Source: Clostridia bacterium UC5.1-1E11
GTDB lineage: Bacteria > Bacillota > Clostridia > Oscillospirales > Acutalibacteraceae
Direction of reading: 5' to 3'
Length of the DNA stretch: 64,000 bases
Assembly: GCA_001305115.1 (NCBI GenBank)
Contig: BCAA01000013.1
Coordinates: forward strand, 1 to 64,000
The notes below the pieces were generated by a model, which ran no database searches, was not told where the DNA came from, and worked only from the letters and a program-made list of their open reading frames with translations. The position numbers were made by a program, and so were the translations under genes. Of the stretch, positions 1-15,792 are shown piece after piece; position 1 is the first letter of the stretch; every line of letters begins with the position of its first letter.

Positions 1-5486
<5,486 letters not shown>

Positions 5487-5681
5487 GCACATCTCTCCCC
5501 ATCTTAAAAAATATTAAACAAGGAACCACCAAACATCCTCTTTCTCCACAACGCTCCCTCTACCGAAACGCTGTTGAGCTATCCGATCTTTGGTGTTCCT
5601 TATTTTTTAAATGAAATACTGAATTCCGTGCCATTCATAAAGCAAACAGTATTCTTTCTCAGTTTCCAACTTTTTTTATAT

Positions 5682-5690
5682 ATTATAACA
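5682..5690 (-). promoter_or_regulatory. Extended -10 promoter candidate for the GH2 gene
   Basis: The minus strand reads TGTTATAAT here, an extended -10 (TGn before TATAAT) without a good -35 box. It lies about 195 nt upstream of the GH2 start. The leader in between carries imperfect inverted arms (about 5521-5537 and 5588-5603, AGGAAC..ACCAAA..ATC type) that could form a long stem or bind a sugar-responsive regulator. Seen directly; function inferred. Confidence 0.35.
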
Positions 5691-5788
5691 ATTTATTTCC
5701 AAAAAAGATAGTACTTTTTTCTGAAATTCTTGTATTTTCTTTGTATTTTATAGGATAATGATTTTCAATTGGACTCCAAAAGCAAAAA

Positions 5789-5816
5789 AGCCCAGAGGGA
5801 TTGATCCCTCTGGGCT
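5789..5816 (-). terminator. Rho-independent terminator of the RND operon
   Basis: A perfect 12-bp stem (AGCCCAGAGGGA with its complement) and 4-nt loop, followed on the minus strand by a T-rich tract. It lies 14 nt past the stop of the efflux pump gene. Confidence 0.9.
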
Positions 5817-5829
5817 GCACTTTAATGAT

Positions 5830-8800
5830 TTACATTCCCTCCGGCATAGCCTCTCCGCGTTGCCCTTCGTGGAACTTCCGCTTGTTCTTTTTGCTCTTCC
5901 GGCCATGCCGGAATTTATCCACGCCGGCATACAGAACCGGGATAAATACCAAAGTGATTACGGTAGAGAGCGTCATACCAAAAATAATGGTAATTGCCAT
6001 TGGACGTTGCATTTCTGTACCTTCCGCCGTGGAAAGCGCCATTGGGACCATTCCCAGTACCGTGGTGAGGGTAGTCATCAGGATAGGACGCAAACGAGTG
6101 GGCCCCGCCTTTTCCAGCGCTTCCACACAGCCCATCCCGCGTTCTCTGAGTTGGTTGGTGTAGTCCACTAGCACAATTGCATTGTTGACCACCATGCCGA
6201 CCAACATAATAAAGCCCATAAATGACGTCGCAGTAATGGTATTGCCCGTTACAAACAGTCCCATGATTCCACCGGTCAAGGCTAGCGGCAGGGAGAACAT
6301 GATGATAAATGGATGAATGAACGATTCAAACTGCGCTGCCATAATCATATAGACCAGCAGGATGGCAACAATCAGCACCACGAGCAGGCTGGTGAAGGTT
6401 TCGACAATACTATCCATCGTTCCAGTGAATTCATAGTCATATCCCTCGGGGAAATGATACCGATCGAGAACAGCTTCCGTATTGCGGCGTGCGGTTGCAG
6501 AGTCAATATCCGTCGTATTGGCACTGATGGTGATATAACGGTGCTGGTTGGTACGAGTGATCTGAGTAGCGCCGTCTGCCACCCGGATTTCCGCCACCTC
6601 TGTCAACGGAATGGGTGAACCGTTTGCCGCCGGTACGGTGATCCCCTGTAAATCATTCAGATAGCGGATACGGTCCGGATCTTCCATGATTCGGACGTCG
6701 ATTTCGTCGCCGTCCACTTTATATTGGGTGGGAACGCTGCCTGTCACCGCTGTGCTGACTGCACTGGCAATGCTCGACGCAGTAATCCCGTAGGAAGACG
6801 CCTTTACGCGGTCGATCACGATGCTGGCCTCCGGGACTGCATCGTCCAACGAACTGGAAACATCGGTTACCCAGGGCTCCTTCTCCAATTGTTCCATCAA
6901 GTCGTTCCCGATCGCACGGAGCTGTTCGGTATCATCGCCATTCAGCTGGAACTGTACATCCGAAGAGGAGCCAAACGATCCCATTGCAGAGCTGGAAGCA
7001 GAAGCTGTAATTTCTGCGCCGGCAATCCCTTTTACCCGCCCGCGGATTTCATCCACCACTTCATCCGTCGACCGGTCGCGTTGGTCCATCCCTACCAGGT
7101 TGATGGTTACACTGGCGCTGTCTGTAGAAGATCCCCCTGCGGTGACATACCATTCGTCAATCTCCGGAATATCCCCGAGCTGAGCCGTCACTTGATCGAC
7201 CACCTTCGAGGTTTCCGACAAAACCGTTCCCTTTGGCATCGCAATCGAAATGCTTGCCGAACCTTGGTCCATAGAGGGAATCAGGTTCACTCCTACCACG
7301 GGTAGCAAGGACAGAGAGGCTACAAAGATCAGCAACACCAGGCAACCACACGTTTTTTATGCCGCAGAGAAGCGTGCAGAACCCGGCGGTAGCCGCTGTC
7401 CAGCGCATCCAATCCACGCTTCCAAAGATTGAGAAATGCATGGAGGCGGGGATGTTTTTCCATGCGCTCTGCATCCGTACTTTTGAGTAGGCGGGAGGCC
7501 GCCATGGGGACAAAGGTCACGGAGACAATCAGGGAAACCCCCAACGAAAAACTCACGGTCAGGGACAGATCTTTAAACATCTGGCCAATCATTCCCTGTA
7601 CAAACATCAAAGGAATGAATACCGCCACGGTAGTCAGCGTTGAGGCCATGACCGAGAGCGCAACCTCCGCCGTCCCTGTCTCAGCCGCTTTCCGCGCGCT
7701 CATGCCTTCCTCGTGATGGCGTGTAATCGCCTCCAACACAACGGTGGAATTGTCCACTAACATGCCGATACCGATGGTTAAACCGCCCAAAGAGATGACA
7801 TTCAGGGACATACCACAAACGTACATCAATGCGAATGTCACAATAACCGAAGTCGGGATGGATACGCCGATAATCAGAGAGGACTTTCCATTGCGCAAAA
7901 ATAGGAACAACACGACCATGGCCATCAGAGCTGCCTGCACCGCTGTGCTCAAAACATTACTGACAGAAGTCGTAATATAATCCGCCGTATTGGTGAGCAT
8001 TGTCACATTCAACTCTGGATCGTCGGCTTCAATCTTGTCGAGTTCTTCGACAATTTTCTCGGAAATATCCACCAAGTTGGCATTGGACTGTTTTTGGATG
8101 GTGAGAATGATGCTCTTTTGTCCATCAATTAGGGCATAGGAGTCTTCTTCCTTTTCCACTTCCTTGACATCCGCCACATCGCGCAGATGGATCAGCGCTC
8201 CTGTTGAAGTGGTAATCGGCAAGTCGCGGATTTCATCAACCGATTCGAATTGACCAACCGAACGCAATTGTAGCTTGGCATCGCCCTGCGCAATACTGCC
8301 CGTCGGTAGGTTCAAGTTTTCTGCCTGTAGCATCCCGGAAATCTGCTGTACCGTCACATTGTATCCCTGCATCTTTTCCGGCTTTAAAACAACCTGCACT
8401 TCTTGATCGACACTGCCTGTCATGCTGACAGAGGCCACGCCGTCAATGCGTTCCAGGCGGTTGATTACATGGTCTTCAATTTCCGTGGTCAATTTGGAGA
8501 GATCCATATCCCCATGGACGCCCACCATGATACTGCTCAACATGCTAGGGTCCATTTTGATGACCATCGGATCGTTTGCCCCTTCAGGCAAGCTGCTTTT
8601 GACCAGATCAATTTTTTCACGCAAGTCGATGGCAGCCATATCCACGTCGGTTCCATCCACAAATTGCACGATTACCATGGAAGAATTGGCGGAAGAGGTC
8701 GAGGTAATGGTATCCACGTTGCTGACAGTCCCCAAAGCCTCTTCCACTGGTTTGGTAACCAGACTTTCGATCTCCTCCGGGCCCGCGCCGACATAAGTCG

Positions 8801-8942
8801 TACTGACCGCTGCAATTGGTATATTGATCGAAGGCATCAAATCCAACTTCAAGGCGGACAAAGAAACAAGGCCTGCCAAAATGAACACCAACATCACCAT
8901 AATGGTGGTGATAGGACGCTTAATCGCGGTTTTTGTCGGCAT
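5830..8942 (-). CDS. RND-family (HAE1/AcrB-like) efflux pump, frameshifted
   Basis: Proton-driven inner-membrane exporter of drugs or amphiphiles, 1037 residues when joined, the normal AcrB length. The N-terminal TM helix and porter start (AIKRPITTIMVMLVF, LKLDLMPSINIP) are typical. The first half ends in the TM bundle with GIGMLVDNSTVVLEAI; the second half has LVGMVVNNAIVLVDY and ends at 5830. The first part terminates at 7329 and the second resumes at about 7338, with one base missing in a T6 run at 7353-7358. This is most likely an error rather than two proteins. SD AAGGAGG precedes the ATG, and the start is 3 nt after the adaptor stop. It is last in the marR-tolC-adaptor-pump operon. Confidence 0.9.
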
Positions 8943-8945
8943 ACA

Positions 8946-10253
8946 TTACGCCTCCTTTTCCGAATCGGAGGCTTCAATCACGTCACCGTCCGTCAGGAAG
9001 CTCTGGCCCTTTATAACAACGCTGCTGTTTTCCGCAAGTCCCGTGGTCACCTCCACCTGCTCTCCTGTATCGATACCGGTGGTCACTTCCACCTTTCTAG
9101 CGACGCCCTCTTCATTGACAAACACATACGATTGGTCGTCCGAGGTCAACACAGCGTCTCTTGGAAGAACGATTACGTTTTCATGCCGTTCATTTACAAA
9201 ATGTACCTCTCCAAACATTCCAGATTTCAATTGCCCATCCGCATTGTCCAGAACAATCTTTACATTATATGTACCGGTCTGCCCCGCCGCAGGATTGATG
9301 CGATCAATTTTGCCCGTAAATGGCGTATCCGAAACAGCACTGACTTTTACATCCACGCTCTGCCCCACGGCAATGCGATTGATGAGTTCTTCTGAAACAT
9401 TTACATCAATATACACGCGGCTCGTGTCACTAACGGTAAAGGCCGCACCGGCTGCACTGGAATACATGGTTCCTGCGGTCACATTGCACGCGGTCACCAC
9501 ACCCGAGATGGGACTTTTCACCGTCGCATCGCGCAGCGTTTTTTCTGCACTCGCCATTTGGGCCCGTACGGCCTTCTCATTGGCTTGAGCCGCCGCTAAG
9601 CCATCCTGTGCCTTTCGAAGATTTTCTGCCGGCATCTGATTGGCGATTAAATCGTAACTTTCCTTTGCCTGATTGTAAGCGATCTCTGCATTTTTCAATC
9701 CAGTCTCCGTCTGATCCATATCGCTTTTTGATATAATCCCCGCCTCATAGAGCTGTTTGTTGTTCTCATAGGTTGTTTTCATATCGTTATAGGCGATTTC
9801 GGCCTGTTCGAGGCCAGCTTTCGCAGACTGAATTTGTGACTGCATCGTTGCGCCATTGACCAGTTCTAAACTGGTCTGCGCGGATTTCACGCTGGCCTGC
9901 GCAGCAGCCAATTGCGCGTTAAGAACTTCTAAATTGTTCTCAATATCCTCCGTACCTACTTGGAACAGGGTTGCGTCCTTGTCCACATGGTCCCCCACTT
10001 GATAATAGACCTCCTGGACCGTTCCCCCTACTGTACTGACCACATTGGCTTCTTCTACTGGTTTCACCTTTCCGGAGTAGAGAAATTCACTTTGAATCTC
10101 TCCAAGCTTGGCGGGCATCACTTCCACCGAGACGACTTCTGCCTCTTCTGGCTCCGCGTTCGCAGGCTCTGCGCTGCTGGAGCACCCGCTGCATACAACC
10201 GCCACCGCCAATGCTACACAGATCGCGGCGGACCAATGGGACTGTTTTTTCAT
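8946..10253 (-). CDS. RND efflux periplasmic-adaptor-type (MFP) subunit, lipoprotein
   Basis: Membrane fusion protein that would link the RND pump to an export partner. It has a lipoprotein-like signal peptide with Cys (VVCSGCSSS, around residue 23), a biotinyl-lipoyl-like half (GGTVQEVYYQVGDHVDKD), a long alpha-helical hairpin (about 110-240), the second lipoyl half (VKSPISGVVTACNVTAGT), beta-barrel and membrane-proximal domains. 435 residues, usual for HlyD/AcrA relatives. SD TAGGAGAG sits upstream of the ATG. It lies 178 nt downstream of the TolC-like gene, and its stop is 3 nt from the pump start, so it is cotranscribed. Confidence 0.9.
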   Translation of the reverse strand: MKKQSHWSAAICVALAVAVVCSGCSSSAEPANAEPEEAEVVSVEVMPAKLGEIQSEFLYSGKVKPVEEANVVSTVGGTVQEVYYQVGDHVDKDATLFQVGTEDIENNLEVLNAQLAAAQASVKSAQTSLELVNGATMQSQIQSAKAGLEQAEIAYNDMKTTYENNKQLYEAGIISKSDMDQTETGLKNAEIAYNQAKESYDLIANQMPAENLRKAQDGLAAAQANEKAVRAQMASAEKTLRDATVKSPISGVVTACNVTAGTMYSSAAGAAFTVSDTSRVYIDVNVSEELINRIAVGQSVDVKVSAVSDTPFTGKIDRINPAAGQTGTYNVKIVLDNADGQLKSGMFGEVHFVNERHENVIVLPRDAVLTSDDQSYVFVNEEGVARKVEVTTGIDTGEQVEVTTGLAENSSVVIKGQSFLTDGDVIEASDSEKEA

Positions 10254-10430
10254 GAGTTATTCTCTCCTATTCTGCAAAATCTGGTCCTCATCAAGCTGTT
10301 GACAAACCTCTCCGCTAAAAAATCAAGCAATATATTAATATTACAAATAACGTTTATAGGCAGTACCGCTTTGTAATAGCACGCTGATTTTTGGGAAAAT
10401 CCTTTGTCAACAGCTCGCTCATGCCCCTGT

Positions 10431-11522
10431 TTATTCACTGATGATCCCATACTCCAATGCCCATTTATATTGCTCAATGGCAGAGAATAAATTGGTTTCT
10501 GCTGTACGAACGGCTGCTTTCTGAGTGTCGAGCTGATCTTGCGCACTCACCAAAGCGAGTTCTGACAACATCCCCAACTGATATTTTTTCAAGGAAGCAT
10601 CATAGTTTTTTTGTTCCAGAGCCAAGGTGGCCTGCGCGTTTGTCAGCAGGCGCTGCTTGTCGCCGATATTTTCATAAAGTTTGCGGAATGATGCGCCAAA
10701 GGAACCCTTTTCCTCGTCGAAGTTTTCTTGATTGCTGGGTACAGAGCTGCTGCCCCCCCATGATATGTAGTTATTATAAGCGTCCTCCAAATCGTCTGAA
10801 AAATGAATCTTCTCTACATAATAGGTATCCGGCTGCGGCAAGGACTTAATTGTCAGCCCTTGGTTATAATTGCGGCCGATCAGCGTGTTAAAGCTCCGTT
10901 TGAGTGCTGTGATTTCTAAATCCATGGTATCAATACCGGAAGAAATCGTATTACGGGCCGATTTGGTATTTTCTAAATCCAACGCAGTAATCATTCCCAA
11001 CTCATATTGTTTTTGACTAGCTGCTAGATTCTTGTCAAACACATCCAAACTCCGGCGCAATTCGTCCTGCTGATCCACCAAGCTATTGTAGGCAATATAA
11101 AGATTTTTTGCACCAATTACCACTTGGTTGCGCGCCTGATCGATCTGCACCATTGACTGGCTGAGGCTGTTGCTGGTGCTCGTCAGTTGTGCACTGAGTG
11201 ACTGCGTCATCGTCTGTAGGCCATTCAACATATCGGCCAATGTGGACCCCTGTGGCAATTGCGCTGCTGCACTGCTGAGTTGCTGTGAAAGCTTATTCAA
11301 GCTCTGCTGGCTTTGCTTTAAGGCTGCAATGCTCTGGTTGATCGCACTCGACTGCCCAGAAAAATCCAAACTGCCATCCACAATGTCCTCAATATCGTCG
11401 TACGCGATCACTTTACTCTCCCAAAGCTCTTTGGCAGAAGCTTGTGTCCCACTCCCCAACAGCCCAACCGGACAACACAAAAGCACGGCGGCGAGAAGTA
11501 TAGACCAAAAACGTTTGCTCAT
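10431..11522 (-). CDS. TolC-like outer-membrane-efflux-family protein
   Basis: Secreted or membrane-attached helical protein with signal peptide (MSKRFWSILLAAVLL, ending at ASA). It is rich in Gln/Ser/Leu heptads and has the internal duplication typical of TolC-family proteins: two helical hairpins with similar segments (YELGMITALDLENTKSARN and YQLGMLSELALVSAQDQLD). Companion of the adaptor and pump. In a presumed monoderm it cannot be a classical outer-membrane channel; TolC-family annotations do occur beside RND pumps in Clostridia and their role is unclear. 363 residues, shorter than Gram-negative TolC. Confidence 0.75.
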   Translation of the reverse strand: MSKRFWSILLAAVLLCCPVGLLGSGTQASAKELWESKVIAYDDIEDIVDGSLDFSGQSSAINQSIAALKQSQQSLNKLSQQLSSAAAQLPQGSTLADMLNGLQTMTQSLSAQLTSTSNSLSQSMVQIDQARNQVVIGAKNLYIAYNSLVDQQDELRRSLDVFDKNLAASQKQYELGMITALDLENTKSARNTISSGIDTMDLEITALKRSFNTLIGRNYNQGLTIKSLPQPDTYYVEKIHFSDDLEDAYNNYISWGGSSSVPSNQENFDEEKGSFGASFRKLYENIGDKQRLLTNAQATLALEQKNYDASLKKYQLGMLSELALVSAQDQLDTQKAAVRTAETNLFSAIEQYKWALEYGIISE

Positions 11523-11679
11523 GAATCGTTCCTCCTAAATAAATAGACTCATTACAATCTTTTATGACTCTCCCAAATTTATGTTCAATCCATCCATTGA
11601 TGTGGATCGGATGAGTTTTCTGCACGCGGTCATATCCCGCAGGAATGTATTCCAATATTCTATGTTTTAGAACATGGAT

Positions 11680-12144
11680 TCATCTGGGAAGATGGCGCTC
11701 CTGGCATGCCTGTGCAATCTGCCCACTGAGGCGAATGAATAATTCTGTATCCAGTTCTCCCAAACACTCGACCAAATGATCCATACTGTTCATAGTCGCC
11801 TGATAAGCTTCCTCCAAGGTTTTTTCTCCCTTCGAAGTCAACATCACATAAACATGCCGCCGGTCATCCTGTCCATTTACGCGCGTCACCAGTTCCCGCT
11901 GTTCCAAATAATTGACCGCCTTTGTCACGGCAGGTTTTGAAACCTCTAACTCTGTGCTCAGTGTGGAGGCAATCACACCAGCCACACCGCCAGCTTTTTT
12001 GTTTTCCTCTGACTTTTCACGAATCAACAACAGCATCATCATCGTCGTTTTGGAAAGCGGACCTCCGATTTCGTAGTGCCGCAGGCCTTGTATTAAATTC
12101 AACAATGCATGAAGCAACTGGTTTCCAAGCTGTCCCAATAACAT
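11680..12144 (-). CDS. MarR-family transcriptional regulator of the efflux operon
   Basis: Winged-helix repressor. The N-terminal dimerisation helix is followed by the HTH (STLSTELEVSKPAVTKAVNYLEQRELVTRV) and the wing motif NGQDDRRHVYVMLTSKGE, the MarR hallmark D-x-R. First gene of the RND operon. The start is uncertain: a GGAGG at about 12146-12150 touches the ATG at 12144 but is 7 nt from a TTG at 12138. An upstream TTG at 12183 has no SD and lies within the operator region, so I do not use it. Ligand unknown; it probably derepresses the pump in response to a toxic amphiphile. Confidence 0.88.
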   Translation of the reverse strand: MLLGQLGNQLLHALLNLIQGLRHYEIGGPLSKTTMMMLLLIREKSEENKKAGGVAGVIASTLSTELEVSKPAVTKAVNYLEQRELVTRVNGQDDRRHVYVMLTSKGEKTLEEAYQATMNSMDHLVECLGELDTELFIRLSGQIAQACQERHLPR

Positions 12145-12185
12145 ACCTCCCCGTCCGGTGTATCGTTTATGTTCCCCTCGCAAAA

Positions 12186-12200
12186 GTTAACTCGGTTAAC
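12186..12200. promoter_or_regulatory. Putative MarR operator
   Basis: GTTAAC-TCG-GTTAAC: two copies of a palindromic hexamer, forming direct and inverted repeats, about 45 nt upstream of the MarR start. A TTGAAC -35-like box lies at 12220-12225 (minus), so the site would overlap the -10 region, consistent with autorepression. Inference from position and symmetry. Confidence 0.55.
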
Positions 12201-12397
12201 TGAATGCATCGTAAGTCTAGTTCAAAAGGAAGAGGCTGTCAAGAATCCTGTGAAAAAATTCTCAAATCGTTTACAAATAGACTTATAGAAATCTTTTTGT
12301 ACGTGTTTTCAGCGCCCACTTTTGGCGGCTATATAACTTTTTCAACTTGGAATCACTTTGGATAAGATCCGCTCTGATATTCTATACAAAAAGAAAA

Positions 12398-12416
12398 GCC
12401 GCACCTAAGGTGCGGC
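12398..12416 (-). terminator. Terminator of trmO
   Basis: Stem GCCGCACC with its complement and 3-nt loop, followed on the minus strand by TTTTCTTTTT. It lies about 75 nt downstream of the trmO stop. Confidence 0.85.
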
Positions 12417-12491
12417 GAAAGGCAATTCAAAGAGTTCTATTATACACCTTCTTCACTCTATAAAAAGACAATGTAGTTTACATGGCCGTTT

Positions 12492-13187
12492 TTATAGAAT
12501 CTCCGGTATAATCTCGCAGACCAATAAAACACCGTCACATACACGGAAGCGAACATTAAGGCCGCCAAAGGAAAGGCCATAAAGACGTTCCGGATCATTC
12601 TGATAGGACGGACGTGGGTCCTGCGCCAATATCCCTAAAAGGGCTTCCCGGCGGTCTTCCGGTACATGAGAGAGGAGTTCCTCTGGACACTGAACCTCCA
12701 CAGCATATCCGCGAAATGAATCCGCAAAGCCTCCTATGGCATCTGGATGGCTGTCCACCCCTGGAAGATAGGGCTTAATATCCAAAATTGGCGTGCCATC
12801 CATCAGATCTGCACCGGATACATAAAGCAGGGGCCCTTTTGAAGAATTCGGTTCTATATGCTCCAATTTCACACAGGATAGCCCAATGGCATTGGGCCGA
12901 AAAGGAGAACGTGTTGCAAATACTCCCATACGAGTGTTTCCTCCCATACGAGGCGGGCGGACCGTTGGCGACCATCCTTCCCGCACCGCTTCAGAAAATT
13001 GCCAGATCAGCCAAATGTGAGAAAACTCCTCCAAGCCGCGTACGGCATCGGGATTGCGATAAACTGGTTCAAACACCACTGTACTTTTCAGCGCATTCAC
13101 CAAACCGCTCTGTCTGGGAATGCCAAACTTTGCTGGGAAATCGCTGTGCATCCGCGCGATTACCTTGACTGCAAATGACTCGCTCAT
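12492..13187 (-). CDS. trmO: tRNA (N6-threonylcarbamoyladenosine37-N6)-methyltransferase TrmO
   Basis: SAM-dependent methylation of t6A37 to m6t6A in Thr-type tRNAs. 231 residues, the normal TrmO/TsaA length. It shows the family core: LEEFSHIWLIWQF, PRMGGNTRMGVFATRSPFRPNAIGLSCVKLE and the DGTPILDIKPYLP motif, then the C-terminal domain (LSHVPEDRREALLGILAQDPRPSYQ). Good ATG with a nearby AGGAGCG on the minus strand. Single-gene unit between its own terminator and a gene-poor region. Confidence 0.93.
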   Translation of the reverse strand: MSESFAVKVIARMHSDFPAKFGIPRQSGLVNALKSTVVFEPVYRNPDAVRGLEEFSHIWLIWQFSEAVREGWSPTVRPPRMGGNTRMGVFATRSPFRPNAIGLSCVKLEHIEPNSSKGPLLYVSGADLMDGTPILDIKPYLPGVDSHPDAIGGFADSFRGYAVEVQCPEELLSHVPEDRREALLGILAQDPRPSYQNDPERLYGLSFGGLNVRFRVCDGVLLVCEIIPEIL

Positions 13188-14340
13188 ATGACGCTCCTTT
13201 TTTAGAATCCTAGCATATTATGTGATACTCTTTTCCAATTCCTTTTTAAAATTGTTGCATCGATTACAGTATCTGATATTTTAAAGGACTCACCCTGCCA
13301 ATGTGCCATCTAAATTTTCACATCATCTGCAAAATCGTGAAATATCGTTCCCCATCTGAAGAACCGTCTTTTAGAGTATAACAGATGCCAGTATGGATTG
13401 CCACCACGAATGTTTTTTCTAAGTCTTCAATCGGACATCCAATGCTTCTCATTCACCCCTTCTGTTTTAAGCTGATCCGTACTAACCCTTTGAGAAGGAT
13501 AGTATAAACGAGCAGCCCTCCCTCGCATGCATAAGTAGTATCCCTTAGTTGCACTCTTTGGGTTCCGATCATAATATTTGTGCTAGAGATCTGAATCCTT
13601 GCTTACAAAAAGGACGATACGCCTCGTAAATCATACCGTCCTAAAATTTCATAGCGCTTATCGCATAGTAAAAATCTAAAACAAAACTGTACCGTTTTCT
13701 AAATAAAAGAGTACTAAGAATCGCTTTCAACTAACCTTGTCTGGACGCGTAGCATCTTTTGTACCTTCCGTTCTCCTGCGGAAACATCCTTCTCAAATGT
13801 TGAACTTGATCGAATGCGGACATTTTTTATCGCTTAGTATATTCGTGATATGGACAACCCGCCATTATGCAGCTGTCGTTTTATCACCGTTATCCTTATA
13901 ACAAATATCTATTTCCGACCTTATCTAGCATTTGGACTATTCTCTATAGATATATAGATATTATTGCGAAGTAACATTTCGAAAAAATAAGCAAACCTAT
14001 ACCTTGACACAGTCTGTAATATGATAGATTATTATTCCATTTTTAAGATCCACTGTATTTACAATACCATCCCTTAAAAACACTTTACAGGCGGCATCCT
14101 CGATGAAGTGAAAGGAATGGTTTCATCGACGTTTTACCATTATAGGCATTCCGCCTTTTACTTACCATATCATAATAATCGAACAAGAACATTTTCGGTA
14201 CTTCTGTCAACTTAACATTCCAATTTACCGAACCTTTTCCCACAACACCTTTAATACCAAATCGATCCACTCCACCCCTTACCATTTTTATGATAAGTCA
14301 GTTCTTTCCGTGCTCTCAAGCGAAAATTTCGGAATATGAA
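13188..14340. other. Gene-poor AT-rich stretch
   Basis: No convincing coding sequence. A 66-codon minus-strand frame (14085-14285) lacks a ribosome site and familiar motifs. A structured stretch at 14090-14155 has outer arms GGCGG/CCGCC and an inner stem TCGATGAA/TTCATCGA (14100-14107 with 14122-14129). Positions about 13855-13905 resemble 16810-16860, a degenerate repeat. Confidence 0.5.
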
Positions 14341-14345
14341 ACCCA

Positions 14346-14365
14346 TCCCAAGACAAATCTTGGGA
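14346..14365 (-). terminator. Probable terminator of rlmD copy 1
   Basis: Perfect 8-bp stem TCCCAAGA/TCTTGGGA with a 4-nt loop, 30 nt past the rlmD stop on the minus strand. The following T tract is weak (GGGTTTCAT). Confidence 0.55.
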
Positions 14366-14394
14366 CAGCCTTCGCTGTTTATATTTTCTCGAAT

Positions 14395-15603
14395 CTACTC
14401 TTGGACTTTTGACATCAAAACCACTGTCTCCACATGATTTGTATGGGGAAACATATCCACCGGCTGGATTTCCTTCACTTTGTAACCTGCTCGTACCAAA
14501 AAATGCAGGTCACGTTGAAGCGTCTCCGGGTTACAAGAGATATATACAATTTTGTTTGGCGATAAAGCAACAAGGGAAGTGAGAAAACGTTCATCACTGC
14601 CCGCACGCGGTGGGTCCATCAATACCACATTGACCGATTCCCCTTCATCTGCCATCGCGGAAAGGAAATCTCCTGCATCTGCATTGTAAAAGTAGACATT
14701 TTTAATTCCATTACGCTTTGCATTGGAAATCGCATCGCGGACTGCATCTCGGTTTAATTCCACGCCGATTACATGGCCCGCGCCACGTTTTGCTGCAATC
14801 AACCCGATGGTTCCTGTGCCGCAATAGGCGTCCAAAACCGTTTCCTTTCCAGTAAGCCCAGCAAGCGCGATCGCTTTATCATACAACACTTCCGTTTGTA
14901 CGGGGTTGATCTGATAAAAGGATTTGGCAGAAATGCGAAACACACAACCACATAAGGCTTCCTCAATATAACCTGGACCATAGAGAACCTTCTCAAAGTC
15001 CCCCAACACCATACTGGTTGGACGGTTGTTGACATTTTGGAGAATCGTCGTAATTTCTGGATGCGCCTTTCGCAGCGCCTTTACAAAATTGTTCTTTGAT
15101 GGAAGAATTGGAGAAGAGGTTACCATGACAACCATGACTTGTCCACTGACAAAGCCACGCTTTACTAACACATGCCGGACAAGCCCCCGGCCAGTGTCTT
15201 CATTATAGGGCTCCATCCGAAAATCTTTCATGAGCTTTCGAATCGTCCCTACAATTTGGTCCGCTGTTTCATCTTCAATCATACAACTTTCCACTGGGAC
15301 AACGCGATGGGTGCTCGCCTGATATACGCCAGAGATAATCTGCTTCTTTTTATTGAGAGCAAATGCAGCTTGCACCTTATTGCGATAGTGGTAAGGATAT
15401 TTCATACCTACGATGGGATTCACCTTGTGGAAGCGGCCCAGTAACCGCTCCACCAATTCCTGTTTCCAATGCAACTGGCGCGGATAGGACATATTTTGCA
15501 GCTGACACCCTCCACATTTCCGATACAGAGGGCAAGGATTTGGATTTCGTTCTAAGGGCTGCCGTTTTCTCTTTTCTAACTCTTCCATTACGTTTCTCTC
15601 CAA
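14395..15603 (-). CDS. 23S rRNA m5U1939-type methyltransferase, TRAM-less paralog
   Basis: RlmD/RlmCD-family SAM-dependent uridine-C5 methyltransferase. An N-terminal Fe-S cysteine set is visible (C24, C30, C33 in CPLYRKCGGC, plus a later Cys in VESCMIED). The SAM site is LDAYCGTGTIGL, followed by MDPPRAGSDERF and the catalytic-cysteine motif YISCNPETLQRDL. It ends HVETVVLMSKVQE, the family's conserved C terminus. Unlike the copy at 32377 it has no N-terminal TRAM domain. 402 residues. The exact target uridine is not resolvable by eye. Confidence 0.9.
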   Translation of the reverse strand: MERNVMEELEKRKRQPLERNPNPCPLYRKCGGCQLQNMSYPRQLHWKQELVERLLGRFHKVNPIVGMKYPYHYRNKVQAAFALNKKKQIISGVYQASTHRVVPVESCMIEDETADQIVGTIRKLMKDFRMEPYNEDTGRGLVRHVLVKRGFVSGQVMVVMVTSSPILPSKNNFVKALRKAHPEITTILQNVNNRPTSMVLGDFEKVLYGPGYIEEALCGCVFRISAKSFYQINPVQTEVLYDKAIALAGLTGKETVLDAYCGTGTIGLIAAKRGAGHVIGVELNRDAVRDAISNAKRNGIKNVYFYNADAGDFLSAMADEGESVNVVLMDPPRAGSDERFLTSLVALSPNKIVYISCNPETLQRDLHFLVRAGYKVKEIQPVDMFPHTNHVETVVLMSKVQE

Positions 15604-15792
15604 TCCATAATGTATGAACTCTTTGCCGTTCTCTCATCAGCCGAAGGTCCGGTCTAATCCAATAGCAATTTTTCATTCAAAATCTTTCCTGTTTTTCTAT
15701 AGCACATGGCGCTGCCTGCACTCGATGTACATAACTAGACCGGCCTCGCTGTTCACCATACAGCAAGCTTTCAATAAGGCGGACATTCCTGC

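Noticed and set aside
14085-14285. 66-codon minus-strand ORF
   Set aside because: No SD, no recognisable family, lies across a palindromic structure.
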